Shown piece after piece: positions 55,008 through 64,000 of a DNA stretch of 64,000 bases. A program made the translations under genes and the position numbers. Source of the DNA: Myxococcales bacterium (GTDB taxonomy: Bacteria; Myxococcota_A; Polyangia; Polyangiales; Polyangiaceae); contig JAAFHV010000008.1 in the NCBI GenBank assembly GCA_013297655.1, forward strand, positions 1 through 64,000, written 5' to 3'. Position 1 is the stretch's first letter. The number at the start of each line of letters is the position of its first letter. Under the pieces are notes generated by a model. The model was not told the DNA's origin. It worked only from the letters and a program-made list of their open reading frames with translations, and made no database searches.

Positions 55008-55577
55008 TCATGCGTTCAGGCGTGCGCGAGCGGTCTGAGAGGCCTTTCCTTTCGCTCTCGTAGGACGTTTGCCGGCGCCCGTAGTCTCTTCATTGTGAGA
55101 AGAAGCGGGCCGCTTCTTGGCGCGGGGCTTCGGGGCGGCCGCGAGATCGGCGAGGTCGGTGAGACGGGTGGTCTCCGCGCGCATGACGCGGTCCTCTTTC
55201 GCGGTGCGATGGTCGTAGCCGAGGAGGTGGAGCAGACCGTGCGCGAGGAGCATCGCGAGCTCGTCGACGAGCGGACGCTTCGCGGTTCGTGCCTGCCTCC
55301 GCGCCGTCTCGACGGAGACGATCACGTCACCGAGCAGGCCCTCAGAATTCGGCATCGGCTCTCCCTCCGAAAGCGCGAACGCCAGCACGTCGGTGGGTTT
55401 GTCGAAGCCGCGATATTCACGGTTTAATTTATGGATCTGTTTATCGTCCGTTAAAAGGAATGAAACTTCTTCTGTATCGAGATTGCGTGCGCGCATCATG
55501 GCCTCGATGCGAAGACGAAGGTCGCGACGGTCGACGCCGGCGTGAGGGCCGCGGACGATGCGGAGCTGGAAGGGCAA
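55008..55577 (-). CDS. ybeY: Endoribonuclease YbeY
   Basis: From the TTG at 55577, preceded by AAAGGA, the protein has 189 residues. It carries the YbeY zinc motif in HGLLHLLGYDH and the preceding strand NREYRGFDKPTDVLAFALSE, both diagnostic. YbeY acts in 16S rRNA maturation and ribosome quality control. The C-terminus has a basic extension of about 45 residues (AAAPKPRAKKRPASSHNEETTGAGKRPTRAKGK and beyond) not found in the short E. coli form. It is divergent from the glycosyltransferase. Confidence 0.92.
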   Translation of the reverse strand: MPFQLRIVRGPHAGVDRRDLRLRIEAMMRARNLDTEEVSFLLTDDKQIHKLNREYRGFDKPTDVLAFALSEGEPMPNSEGLLGDVIVSVETARRQARTAKRPLVDELAMLLAHGLLHLLGYDHRTAKEDRVMRAETTRLTDLADLAAAPKPRAKKRPASSHNEETTGAGKRPTRAKGKASQTARARLNA

Positions 55578-55903
55578 GGGAGGTCCTTTCGCGGAAAAAA
55601 CCGAGGCGCGCGTGAAGGCGATACGCCCACGAAGGCAGGTATTTTGCCGGGTTTCGCGCCAGAATGCCGCATGAAGCGAGCGACGACGCGCCTTTTTGCC
55701 CGAACGCGGAGCCGGCGGAAAGCCCGCGCGCGCCAAAGCCGCACGAACGGCGCGCTTTTTCCGCTACCCTGGAGGAGCCGGCCGCACCGACGATCACCCC
55801 GATCCTCGCCGAGTTTGGCCCTTTCTTCCCGAGAATCGTCGTGAAATCCGCCCGTTTTACTTCCGAAATAGCCGCCCGAAACGCCCCCGATTCCGAGAAC
55901 GAC

Positions 55904-56632
55904 GTGCCGGAGCCCACGCTGCCTTTTCGCGCGTGCACCCTCGTCCCCGCGTTCGACGCGGAAGCGAGCCTCCGTGACGTCGTCGAGGAGCTCCGTCGTG
56001 TCATCCCGGAGGCAGCCTCGGGTCGCCGGCTCGTCGTGATCGACGACGGCTCGCGCGACGGCACCGGACGCCTCGCCCACGAGCTCGGGTGCACCGTGGT
56101 GGCGCACGGCGAAAATCGCGGCAAAGGCGCCGCCCTCCGCTCCGGTCTCGCCACGGCGCGCGCGATGGGCTTTCAAGTCGCGCTCAGCGTCGACGCCGAT
56201 GGCCAGCATCCCGCCACGTCCGCGCGCGAGGTGCTTTACGCTTCCCGCGATCCGGAGGCGCTCGTGCTCGGGGTGCGCGATCTCGTGACGGCGGGCGCGC
56301 CCAAGAAGAACCGGATGTCGAACCGGATCTCGAATTTTTTCCTCTCTTTCTTCTCGGGCAAGGTCCTCGCGGACACCCAGTGCGGCCTCCGTCGTTACCC
56401 CGTCGTGTCGACCCTCGCGCTCGCAGGCCGGGCCCCCGGTTACGCCTACGAGTCGGAGCTCTTGCTCCGCGCCGTGCACGCGAGCATGCCCATGGTCGAG
56501 ACCACCGTGCCCGTGATCTACCCACCGGAGGAGCTGCGAGTCACGCACTTCGACAGCGTGCGAGATCCGGCGCGCATCATCGTCGCGGTGGTGAGCACGC
56601 TCCACGATTTGCGCTCCCGGAAGACCCCTTGA
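55904..56632 (+). CDS. Glycosyltransferase family 2 (dolichol-phosphate-mannose-synthase-like)
   Basis: The start is placed at GTG 55904, just before the conserved 'RACTLVPAFDAEASLRDVVEEL'; GTG 55841 and ATG 55664 are in-frame alternatives but the codons before 55904 have low third-position GC. The catalytic region has VIDDGSRDGTG, ENRGKGAALRSGLATA, SVDADGQHP (the DxD-type Asp pair) and LADTQCGLRRYP. This set is typical of DPM1/polyprenyl-phosphate sugar transferases of the GT2 family. No membrane anchor is present. The following gene overlaps it by 4 bp. Confidence 0.88.
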   Translation: MPEPTLPFRACTLVPAFDAEASLRDVVEELRRVIPEAASGRRLVVIDDGSRDGTGRLAHELGCTVVAHGENRGKGAALRSGLATARAMGFQVALSVDADGQHPATSAREVLYASRDPEALVLGVRDLVTAGAPKKNRMSNRISNFFLSFFSGKVLADTQCGLRRYPVVSTLALAGRAPGYAYESELLLRAVHASMPMVETTVPVIYPPEELRVTHFDSVRDPARIIVAVVSTLHDLRSRKTP

Positions 56633-58140
56633 GCGTCACCGTCGCGCCGCGGAAGGAAAAAGGCTTCCTCGCGCGGCACCCGAAGAAGCTCGGCGCGCTC
56701 GCGACCGTGCTCGTCGGGCCCTTCGTCGCTCACGCGTGCATTGGCGTGGTGGCGGCGGTTCCCCCTCCGGCGATCACGGTCCCGGTGCTCGCGAAGCGAA
56801 CCGAAGGGCCGCGCACGTTCGTCGGCGCCGGGTGGTCGTCACGCGAGCGCGACATCCTGGAGGCACACCTCGGCGGCACCCCGGAGGAGATCGGCACCCA
56901 ACACGGCACGCTGCTCTACGATCACATGGTCGCGAACGAGCGCGAGGTGTGGGAGGGCTTCTCTGCGATCGTGCCGTTCGCCCCCGCGCGGGTGCTCATG
57001 TTCGACATGGGCCGCCTCATGCACAGGAACGTCGCGGAGAATTTTCCCATCGCCCGCCGCAACGAGATCGCGGCCGAAGCGAAGGCATTTTCCCCCGATC
57101 CGTACGCCGATCGTCTGCCCACGTACGAGCGCATGATCTCGCTCCACGCGCTCTACGACATCTCGCTCGGGTTCGAGCACTCGCCGCTCCTCGGGTGCTC
57201 CGCGTTCGCGCTCTCCGGCAAGGCCACCGCCGATGGTCACACCCTCGTCGCGCGCGCGTTCGACTTCGACGCCGCCGACGTGTTCGATCGCGACAAGGCC
57301 GTGTTCTTCGTGAAGCCGAACGGCGCGATCCCCTTCGTGAGCGTCTCGTGGCCGGGGCTCGTGGGCGTGCTCACCGGCATGAACGCGGAGGGCGTGTTCG
57401 TCTCCGTGAACGGGGGCCGCGCGCGCGACAACGAGACCAAAGGCCTGCCCGTGATCGCCTCGCTCCGCGACACCCTCGAGCGCGCGCACGGCACCGCGGA
57501 GGCGACCGCGATTTTGGCCTCCCAGGACGTGATGGTCTCCCACATCGTGTTCGTCGCCGACGGCAAGGGAAACGTCGCGATCGTGGAGCGCGCGCCTCAC
57601 GAAAAAGCGAACGTTATCCAGAGCTTCGCCGACCCCTCGCGCGTGTCGCTGACGAACCACTTCGAAGGTCCGATGAAGGACGATCCGAAGAACCTCGCGG
57701 TTCGAAAGAGCTCCACGACGGTGGCTCGGAAGGCGCGCCTCGACGAGCTCTTGCCGATGGTGCAAGACGGCTCCGCGACGCCGTCGACGATGCTCGCGAT
57801 GCTGCGCGATCGCACGTGCGCGGCGGGAGAGAACGGCTGCGCGCTCGGCGACCGACGCACCATCGACGCCCTCATCGCCACGCACGGCGTCGTGGCGGAC
57901 ACCACCACGAGAATTTTGTGGGTAAGCGCGGGCCCGCACCTCGTCGGGAAGTTCGTAGGGTTCGACTTGCGACGCGAATTTGATACGACTGATCCACGCT
58001 CGCGAGCCGAGAACGTCGCGGACCTACCCGAAGATCCTCTCCTCCACGACACCAAGGCCTACGAAGAAGGCCGCAAACGCGCAGGAGGTCCGCTCCTCGC
58101 ACCGAAGCGTCCAGGAAATGATCCGAACCACTCGCCGTAG
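56629..58140 (+). CDS. C45-family peptidase (acyl-coenzyme A:6-aminopenicillanic acid acyltransferase type)
   Basis: The protein starts at a TTG at 56629 that overlaps the preceding stop (TTGA) and has 503 residues. The first 40 residues contain a short hydrophobic stretch (LGALATVLVGPFVAHACIGVVAAV), a probable membrane anchor or signal. The Ntn-hydrolase landmarks are HSPLLGCSAFALSGKATADGHTLVARAFDFD, where Cys190 is the expected self-processing nucleophile, plus PGLVGVLTGMNAEGVFVSVNG and HIVFVADGKGNVAIVE. The family cleaves or transfers amide bonds. It overlaps the LolA-like gene by 23 bp. The substrate is unknown. Confidence 0.9.
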   Translation: MSVTVAPRKEKGFLARHPKKLGALATVLVGPFVAHACIGVVAAVPPPAITVPVLAKRTEGPRTFVGAGWSSRERDILEAHLGGTPEEIGTQHGTLLYDHMVANEREVWEGFSAIVPFAPARVLMFDMGRLMHRNVAENFPIARRNEIAAEAKAFSPDPYADRLPTYERMISLHALYDISLGFEHSPLLGCSAFALSGKATADGHTLVARAFDFDAADVFDRDKAVFFVKPNGAIPFVSVSWPGLVGVLTGMNAEGVFVSVNGGRARDNETKGLPVIASLRDTLERAHGTAEATAILASQDVMVSHIVFVADGKGNVAIVERAPHEKANVIQSFADPSRVSLTNHFEGPMKDDPKNLAVRKSSTTVARKARLDELLPMVQDGSATPSTMLAMLRDRTCAAGENGCALGDRRTIDALIATHGVVADTTTRILWVSAGPHLVGKFVGFDLRREFDTTDPRSRAENVADLPEDPLLHDTKAYEEGRKRAGGPLLAPKRPGNDPNHSP

Positions 58141-58813
58141 CCTCCTCCTCGCCTCCGGCCTCCTCGTCTTGCCGCGCCTCGCGATCGCAGACGAGCCGGC
58201 CGCGGCTTCTTCTGCGGCGCCACCGCCTCCCGTAACGCCGCGTACGCCCATCGTCGGCCCCAAGCTCGACGAGCTCTTCCGCGAGATCGCCAAGGCGCGC
58301 CAGAGCGTGCGCTCGTTCGCGGGGCCCTTCACGCAGACCCGCAAAATGGGCCTCATGCGGACACAGATTCTGTCCCAAGGCCGCGTGTCGCTCGTCGTAC
58401 CCGATCGGCTGCGGTGGGATCTCCTCCCCCCCGACGAGGTCACCTATTGGGTCACCCCCGAAGGGCTCTCCTACCGGAACCGCTCGTCGCAGGGCGCGGT
58501 CCGCTCGAATGACGCAAAATCGCTGTCCGCGGGCCTCGAAGACCTCCGCGCGATGCTGGGTGGCGACCTCAGTGTGCTGCGTAAGCGCTACGACGTGAAA
58601 GCCTTCGCCGTCGGCGACGACGTCGAGTTCGAGGCCACCGCGCTCGCCAGCGCCGACGCGCGAGGCATGAAGGCCGTGCGCTTCGGCATCGCCAAAGACC
58701 GGGTCAGGCCCACGTTCACGCGCCTCGTGGAGAAGAACGGCGACACCAGCGACATCCGCTTCGGGGAGCTGCGGACCAACGTCCCCCTCGACCCGCAGAC
58801 CATGCACCTCTAA
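58118..58813 (+). CDS. LolA-like outer-membrane lipoprotein carrier
   Basis: The 231-residue protein has a signal peptide with a twin-arginine-like TTRRSLLLASGLLVLPRLAIA. A LolA-type half-barrel follows: 'VRSFAGPFTQTRKMGLMRTQILSQGRVSLVVPDRLRWDLLPPDEVTYWVTPEGLSY' is the hallmark ('f..F.Q....' then 'G...f..P..lrw'). The remainder has the expected alternation of strands ending 'DIRFGELRTNVPLD'. It overlaps the preceding C45 gene by 23 bp, so the two are translated together. Homologues of this kind often belong to envelope or polyketide-type clusters rather than being the main LolA. Confidence 0.85.
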   Translation: MIRTTRRSLLLASGLLVLPRLAIADEPAAASSAAPPPPVTPRTPIVGPKLDELFREIAKARQSVRSFAGPFTQTRKMGLMRTQILSQGRVSLVVPDRLRWDLLPPDEVTYWVTPEGLSYRNRSSQGAVRSNDAKSLSAGLEDLRAMLGGDLSVLRKRYDVKAFAVGDDVEFEATALASADARGMKAVRFGIAKDRVRPTFTRLVEKNGDTSDIRFGELRTNVPLDPQTMHL

Positions 58814-59458
58814 GCGCCTCGGCCTCTCGCTCTCGCGCAGCGTCGAGCCCCGGTCTTTGTGACCCGGAGCGGGTGTATTTTGCTATATCTTCAATGACTT
58901 AGGTGGCTCGCCCGGACGACACCGCGAACCGCCTCGGTCTCCTCGCGACGTTGACCTCGCGACGCTGACCTCGCCCCGTTGGCCGGCCAAGTTCGGCGGG
59001 CGCGACCTGAGCGCGCGCGCGTGCACGCTCACACTCGGCCGAGACCCGGGCGCGGTTCGAATGCGATTCGTGCGCGCGGGCGGTCATTCGTCGTCGATTC
59101 GAATGCGCGACATCGAGCGTTTTGCAGCGGCGAGCGCAGAGTCGAGCTCCGCCAACAAGGCGAGGTGCTCACCCTCGTTCGTGGGGCACGGGGTCGTGGC
59201 GCGTTCGCGCGAAGGGGTCTCGTCCCACACTTCGTCTTCGTGGAGCATCGTGCCTTCGCAAGCACGACGAATGCCAAATACGCACTTTGACGAGCTACGT
59301 CACGATCGCGCCGCAAAAGGCAGATTGCCGCAGTGCCCTATGCCGAGCTGACAAGTGAACGCGGTTCACATGTGAAAAGAACCGCACATCGCCTCGTGCA
59401 GGTTTGCACGCGCGCACAGAACTTGGCCGAGGGGGCACAATTTCCCGAAGGTGCGGCC
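58814..59458. other. Non-coding stretch of 645 bases
   Basis: No ORF here has convincing codon usage on either strand. Visible items are an imperfect hairpin near 58850-58880 (CCCCGGTC/GACCCGG), an AT-rich patch at 58870-58895 (TATTTTGCTATATC) that may be a promoter or terminator tail, and short 14-bp repeats near 58940-58970 (CCTCGCGACGTTGA, CCTCGCGACGCTGA). The rest shows nothing I can name. Confidence 0.5.
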
Positions 59459-59833
59459 ATGCACGCCGAGAACCGAGACCTTGCCCCTTCGCAGCCCGAG
59501 CGTCGTCGCCACCGGGTCTACGTAACCAAGAACACGGAGTATCACTTCCGTGACGGGTTTTGCGTGGCCGTCCGCGACCGCAAGACGCAAGACTTTTTGC
59601 TCGGACACCTTGCGCTCCGTCGCCGGATCCAAGGCTCGCTCCGGTTCCACCGCAACGGCGGCATCGTCCCGAGCGCGGGCGAGCCCGAGATCGGCGAGGC
59701 CCTCTGCTTCGCGCAGGGCGAACGCGACCTCGTCACGAGCCCGCTCTACGCGATCGAGCGCCCGAAGAAGGAGATCGTGCAGGCCTATCCCGAGCTGCCC
59801 TCTCAGCGGCCACGCGCGAAGAAGCCGCGCTGA
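59459..59833 (+). CDS. Conserved hypothetical protein
   Basis: The 124-residue protein starts at ATG 59459. It is basic with a beta-rich core (HRVYVTKNTEYHFRDGFCVAVRDRKTQDFLLGHLALRRRIQGSLRFHRNGGIVPSAGEPEIGEALCFAQGERDLVTSPLYAIERP) and a Lys/Arg tail. No enzyme motif is seen. The pattern 'G.l......G.......P.iGe.L.F....d..tSpl..IERP' suggests a PilZ-like or small beta-barrel protein, but this is weak. Upstream readings to 59333 have poor codon usage. Confidence 0.7.
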   Translation: MHAENRDLAPSQPERRRHRVYVTKNTEYHFRDGFCVAVRDRKTQDFLLGHLALRRRIQGSLRFHRNGGIVPSAGEPEIGEALCFAQGERDLVTSPLYAIERPKKEIVQAYPELPSQRPRAKKPR

Positions 59834-59902
59834 ATCGACGCGCTTTCGTCGACGCCGCGAGCTTTACGGTTCTCAGCGGGGCGCTTTTTTGGAACGCTGG
59901 GC

Positions 59903-60493
59903 ATGTCGATGCTCTCGGTTCCCACACGCGGCGAGGTCCGCGCGCGCCCCCTCGAGACCTCGCGCCTCGTCCTCGCGCCGCTCGAGACACAAGACGCGAG
60001 AGACATGTGGACGTGCGTGGAGGGGTGCCGCGCGCACCTCGAGCCGTGGCTCCCATGGGTGCCCTACGCGTTCGACTACGACTCGACGTACAGGTACGTC
60101 GACGCGAGCACGTCGGACTGGGACCTCGGGCGCGCGGCGCGATTCGCGATTCGTGAGCGGACCACGAAGCGCTTGGTCGGCGTGGTGGGGCTCGAGGCGT
60201 TCTCGCACATGCACGAGAGCGTCGACCTCGGGTACTGGCTGCGCCTCGACGCGGGCGGGCGAGGCTACATGACGGAGGCGGCGGGGCACCTCGTGACGTG
60301 GGCGTTCTCGCAGCTCCGCGTGCACCGCATTCGTGTCGCAGCGTCGACCGAAAATCACCCGTCCCTCGCCGTGATTCGTCGCCTCGGGTTCCGCTTCGAG
60401 GGCATGTCGCGCGAGGCGGAGCGTTGCCACGGGCGCTGGCTCGATCACGCCGTGTTCGCCCTTCTCGCGACCGACACCCGCACCGCTCGTTGA
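59903..60493 (+). CDS. GNAT acetyltransferase (RimJ/RimL type)
   Basis: The 196-residue protein has the RimJ/RimL layout: LETSRLVLAPLETQDARDMW, HLEPWLPWVPYAFD, FAIRERTTKRLVGVVGLEAF, VDLGYWLRLDAGGRGYMTEAAGHLVTWAFSQLRVHRIRVAAS with the acetyl-CoA loop (GGRGYMTEA), and ENHPSLAVIRRLGFRFEGMSREAERCHGRWLDHAVFAL. These enzymes acetylate ribosomal protein N-termini or small-molecule amines. The exact acceptor is unknown. Confidence 0.92.
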   Translation: MSMLSVPTRGEVRARPLETSRLVLAPLETQDARDMWTCVEGCRAHLEPWLPWVPYAFDYDSTYRYVDASTSDWDLGRAARFAIRERTTKRLVGVVGLEAFSHMHESVDLGYWLRLDAGGRGYMTEAAGHLVTWAFSQLRVHRIRVAASTENHPSLAVIRRLGFRFEGMSREAERCHGRWLDHAVFALLATDTRTAR

Positions 60494-60565
60494 GGAGCGG
60501 ACGGACGGCACCGAAGCGCGTGCGCGAATCGAGGTGAACGACGACCCTCGGCAGTCAGCGCACGA

Positions 60566-61483
60566 TCACGACCTCCACCCTTGGATCGTGGCGCGGAGGC
60601 GGGGAATGCCCTTGATCGCGCGAGAGCCGTACCAGGAGATGTCTTTCCCGGGCGTGCGTACTACCGCGCCACGTTTGGCGGCCTCGGTGCGCTGGGCGAG
60701 GAACACCTTCGCGTCTTCCTCCGAGAACGGGTGCGGCTCGTCTGGCAGGAGCACCAACTCCGGCGCGCGACTCTCTACCTCTTCCATGGTGACCCGCGGA
60801 TAGCGCGTGTCACGGCCCGCCACGTCGTCCGGGGGGAGCGGGTTCGCTTTGCCGAGATCGGCGGCGAGGGGATAGCGCCGCTCGCGGTCGGCGAACACGT
60901 TCTGCGCGCCGCACAAATCGAGAGTGTCACTCATGTAGGTTTTGCCGTTCATCGTCATGAGCGGGCTCATCCAGATGGGGCAGAAGGTGCGCAGCGGCAC
61001 GAGGGACTTTCGCGCCTCTTCTGCCTCGCGGAGCACGTCGTAGCCCTCTTTCACGAGCGCCTTCACGTCCGGATCGTTCTCGCGGTGGAAGATGCGGGCG
61101 AGCCGCGCGAGGTGCCCGATGCCCTCCGCCACCGTGCGAGGGAACCCGATGTAGACTCGGATGCCCATTTTCACGAGCTTTTCGAGATCGCTCTTCGTGT
61201 TCTCTTCTTTGTTCGCGAGGACCAAGTCGGGGGCGAGCGCCGCGATCGCTTCGACGCTCGCGTTCTTCGTGCCGCCGACGGACGTGAGCTTCGAGATCGC
61301 GTCCGGGGCGAGCCTGCCGACGTCGTCCGCGGGGAGCTCGCAGTAGTCGGTGCGCCCGATCAAGCTCTCGCCGCAGCCGAGCTCCACCAACGTGAGCGTG
61401 TCGCTCGGCACGAGGGAGACGACGCGACGCGGAGGCACGTTGAACACGTGCTCGCGCTCGAGGGTGTCGAAGAAGTTCCGCAT
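60566..61483 (-). CDS. BtuF-like helical-backbone metal-receptor protein without signal peptide
   Basis: The 305-residue protein matches the fold of BtuF/FecB periplasmic binding proteins: RRVVSLVPSDTLTLVELG, VGGTKNASVEAIAALAPDLVLA, a long backbone helix around AEGIGHLARLARIF, MTMNGKTYMSDTLDLCGAQNVFAD, and YPRVTMEEVESRAPELVLLPDEPHPF. It begins MRNFFDTLEREHVFNVPP and has no signal peptide or lipobox, and no ABC transporter genes are adjacent. Either it acts in the cytoplasm or an upstream start was lost; I see no earlier in-frame start with a signal. Confidence 0.88.
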   Translation of the reverse strand: MRNFFDTLEREHVFNVPPRRVVSLVPSDTLTLVELGCGESLIGRTDYCELPADDVGRLAPDAISKLTSVGGTKNASVEAIAALAPDLVLANKEENTKSDLEKLVKMGIRVYIGFPRTVAEGIGHLARLARIFHRENDPDVKALVKEGYDVLREAEEARKSLVPLRTFCPIWMSPLMTMNGKTYMSDTLDLCGAQNVFADRERRYPLAADLGKANPLPPDDVAGRDTRYPRVTMEEVESRAPELVLLPDEPHPFSEEDAKVFLAQRTEAAKRGAVVRTPGKDISWYGSRAIKGIPRLRATIQGWRS

Positions 61484-61562
61484 GGCGCGCTACATAGCCG
61501 AAAATCGCGGCCCTCGTGGCGGCGTTGCTATCTTGTGCAGGTTACACACACTCGGGATTCGG

Positions 61563-61907
61563 TCAGTCGTCGAGCGGATCGGGGGGCACGAGCGCGGGGG
61601 GCCCGCCGTCGGCGTGGGCACCCACCAGCGCGGCGCACTCGGCCCACGCCGTGTCGGTGCAGCGCCGACGCGACCTCGCCACGCAGGCGACGACACCGCT
61701 GCCCTCGCGCTCCACGAGGCGGTCGAGGATGAGCTCGCAGCCGCGGGTGCACTCGCCCTCCGAGCACGCCTTCCCCGCGACCTTCCCGCACTCCGCGACA
61801 CAAAGGTCGACCGGGGCCGGGGGGCGCTCTGCCGCGGGACAGCCGGCGAGCGGCACGAGGGCGAGACCGAGCGCGACGAGCGCGGCGCCGGCAAAGACGT
61901 CACGCAT
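61563..61907 (-). CDS. Small Cys-rich lipoprotein
   Basis: The 114-residue protein starts at ATG 61907, eight bases inside the end of folA. The signal peptide ends LVPLAGC (lipobox Cys near 23). The mature part is about 90 residues with eight Cys in a regular pattern (LCVAECGKVAGKACSEGECTRGCE, VACVARSRRRCTDTAWAEC), which suggests four disulphides. No family is recognised. It is the last gene of the thyA-folA run. Confidence 0.75.
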   Translation of the reverse strand: MRDVFAGAALVALGLALVPLAGCPAAERPPAPVDLCVAECGKVAGKACSEGECTRGCELILDRLVEREGSGVVACVARSRRRCTDTAWAECAALVGAHADGGPPALVPPDPLDD

Positions 61908-62391
61908 GGAGGCCTCGCGCGCGCTCGAGGATCTGCATCTCCACGTCCGGGGTCTCCGCTTTTCTGGTCTCTCGGAGGTCGAAGTCGGCGAGGGCATCGA
62001 GAGGGAAGAACGTGTCGCCCTCGACGTCGCGGTGGAGGCGCGTGAGGTAGATCCGCGTCGTCTGCGCGAGCGCCTCGGCGTAGAGCGACGACCCCCCGAT
62101 GATCCGCGGCTCGTCGTCGGTAGCTCGCGCGGCGGCGATCGCCTCGTCGAGCGAGCTGCACACGTCGCAGCCGGGAGCCGAGAAGCGGCGGTCGCGCGTG
62201 ACGACCAGGCTTCGCCTCCCGGGGAGCGCGCGGCCTATCGACGCGTACGTCTTGCGCCCCATGATCATCGCGTGCCCCATGGTGACGGCTTTGAAGTGAC
62301 GCAGATCTTCCGGCAGGTGCCACGGGAGCGTGCCGTCTTTGCCTATCGTGCCGCCGTTCGCGACACACACCACCATCGCGAGAGGCTTCAC
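61900..62391 (-). CDS. folA: Dihydrofolate reductase
   Basis: The 163-residue protein starts at a GTG that overlaps the stop of thyA (GTGA). It has the standard landmarks: [47 protein letters not shown] with the catalytic acid in the PWHLPED segment, [12 protein letters not shown], and [14 protein letters not shown] for NADPH binding. It regenerates tetrahydrofolate used by thymidylate synthase, hence the coupling. Confidence 0.96.
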   Translation of the reverse strand: MKPLAMVVCVANGGTIGKDGTLPWHLPEDLRHFKAVTMGHAMIMGRKTYASIGRALPGRRSLVVTRDRRFSAPGCDVCSSLDEAIAAARATDDEPRIIGGSSLYAEALAQTTRIYLTRLHRDVEGDTFFPLDALADFDLRETRKAETPDVEMQILERARGLHA

Positions 62392-63230
62392 ACGCTCACC
62401 TCGGCCTTGATGTGAGGGTGCGGGTCGTAGCCTTCGAGGCTCACGTCGGCCACGGTGTACTCCCACGGGGCTTTGGGTACGCCAGCGATGGAGAGGAGGG
62501 GCAGCTTCTTCGGGGCGCGCTCGAGCTGCAGCTTCGCTTGCTCCACGTGGTTCAGGTAGAGGTGCGCGTCGCCGAACGTGTGCACGAAATCGCCGACCCG
62601 AAGGCCCGTCGCGTGCGCCATCACGTGGGTGAGGAGCGCGTAGCTCGCGATGTTGAATGGCACTCCGAGGAACAGGTCCGCGCTCCGCTGGTAGAGCTGG
62701 CAAGAAAGCTCGCCTCCCTCCACGTAAAACTGAAAGAGCGTATGGCAAGGAGGGAGCGCGACGGCGTCGGCCTCGAGTGGATTCCAGCCCGTGATCACGT
62801 GACGACGGCTACTCGGCTTTTGACGGAGATCGGCGTAGACCTGGGCTATCTGATCTTTGCCGTCGGCGCGGTAGGTTCCGTCGGCGTTCTTCGTGGCGCC
62901 GAAGTTCCGCCACTGGTGGCCGTAGACGGGGCCGAGATCGCCCGCCGCACGGCCGAAGCGAGCGGTCTGCTCCTCGGTCGCCCACTCGTCCCAAATGCGG
63001 ACCCCCGCCTCGTTGAGCGAGCGGGTGTTCGTCTCCCCGCGGAGGAACCAGAAGAGCTCGGCGAAGATGGACTTCGTGTGGAGCTTCTTGGTGGTGAGGA
63101 GCGGGAAACCCTCGCGCAGGTCGAACCGGAGCTGGTGGCCGAAAATACCCAGTGTTCCCGTGCCCGTACGGTCTTCCCGCCGTTTGCCCTTTTCGAGGAC
63201 GAGCTGGAGAAGGTCGAGGTAGCCACGCAT
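62388..63230 (-). CDS. thyA: Thymidylate synthase
   Basis: The 280-residue protein begins at ATG 63230 (an upstream in-frame start at 63257 has no better support). Landmarks are [66 protein letters not shown] and [42 protein letters not shown], in which the Cys of PPCHTLFQF is the nucleophile. It converts dUMP to dTMP. The gene is followed by folA and a lipoprotein gene with 4- and 8-bp overlaps. Confidence 0.97.
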   Translation of the reverse strand: MRGYLDLLQLVLEKGKRREDRTGTGTLGIFGHQLRFDLREGFPLLTTKKLHTKSIFAELFWFLRGETNTRSLNEAGVRIWDEWATEEQTARFGRAAGDLGPVYGHQWRNFGATKNADGTYRADGKDQIAQVYADLRQKPSSRRHVITGWNPLEADAVALPPCHTLFQFYVEGGELSCQLYQRSADLFLGVPFNIASYALLTHVMAHATGLRVGDFVHTFGDAHLYLNHVEQAKLQLERAPKKLPLLSIAGVPKAPWEYTVADVSLEGYDPHPHIKAEVSV

Positions 63231-63501
63231 GCCCGACCCCTTACTAAGGATTCCCACGCCGCGCCACGCCCGACGTTCTCACGCGTCAGAACCGTGCCAC
63301 CCGCCGCGCACGATGGTAGTCTGCTTTCACCGTGACCGTCGGCACGCTCCACCGTTCGATCGTCGTCGCGAGCGCCGTCGAGCTCATCGCTTGTCGCGTT
63401 CGTCGCGCTCGTCGCGCTCGTCCCGTTCGTCCCGTTCGTCTCGCGCGTTCCTCCGAACGACGCTGGAACCAGGCGGCGCGGCCCCAGCGAGCGCGGCGCC
63501 G

Positions 63502-64000
<499 letters not shown>

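Noticed and set aside
58979-59351. Short open frames on both strands in the 58.8-59.4 kb gap
   Set aside because: Codon usage does not match the genome's high third-position GC, and none has a domain or ribosome-binding site.
61484-61562. Cobalamin riboswitch near the BtuF-like gene
   Set aside because: The gap is under 80 bases and has no B12-box-like sequence.

Overview
The window is GC-rich, densely coded chromosomal DNA whose content points to a myxobacterium in the broad sense (phylum Myxococcota, most like the Polyangia). Supporting signs are an alternative complex III operon, a cysteine-rich protein with a MYXO-CTERM-like tail, an ECF sigma/NrsF-type anti-sigma pair, a PP2C phosphatase fused to a cyclic-nucleotide domain, Ser/Thr kinases, an AgmX/PglI-type protein, and more than ten predicted lipoproteins with Ala/Pro/Asp-rich linkers after the lipobox cysteine. 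No rRNA, tRNA, CRISPR array, prophage or intact insertion sequence was seen.

Layout. 1-5 kb (minus): start of the alternative complex III operon (actA, partial actB) and two lipoproteins. 5-12 kb: an ECF42-type sigma factor divergent from its DGPF/YCII partner, with a candidate cognate promoter; a beta-propeller/TPR-HTH pair; a DUF899 protein overlapping a small CPxC membrane protein; a decayed LysR gene beside a zinc alcohol dehydrogenase; a 184-bp MITE-like element. 12-18 kb: an M16 peptidase pair, DUF4013 and other membrane proteins, an acetyltransferase, and an ECF sigma with its anti-sigma. 18-31 kb: two tandem glycine-rich lipoprotein paralogues, a lipoprotein GH44 glycanase, several lipoproteins, an orphan NtrC-like regulator, and PP2C-cNMP next to a FecR-like lipoprotein. 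31-41 kb: secreted proteins, a DUF3445 haem N-demethylase-like protein, glutamate dehydrogenase, an alpha/beta hydrolase, the cysteine-rich surface protein, CdsA. 41-49 kb: VanZ-like protein, a kinase with a membrane C-terminus, UppS, a Kal-Kce fusion directly followed by TrpE, and lipoproteins. 49-54 kb: two overlapping histidine kinase genes (the downstream one with a degenerate ATPase) and a large inverted-repeat element enclosing 17-, 21- and 87-bp tandem repeats. 54-64 kb: HU, YbeY, a glycosyltransferase/C45 peptidase/LolA-like gene run, an acetyltransferase, a BtuF-like protein without a signal peptide, thyA-folA-lipoprotein, and the start of a Ser/Thr kinase.

How the genes work together. 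Clear units are actAB (respiration), cdsA and uppS (lipid and envelope precursors, separated by other genes), thyA-folA (dTMP synthesis and folate recycling), sigma/anti-sigma pairs, and kal-kce/trpE by position only. Most other genes are single units with envelope or signalling roles. The most unusual items are the inverted-repeat/tandem-repeat element at 53.7-54.4 kb, the MITE-like element at 11.7 kb, the fused Kal-Kce enzyme, and the ECF42 promoter arrangement. I do not see a convincing multi-gene system of an entirely new type.
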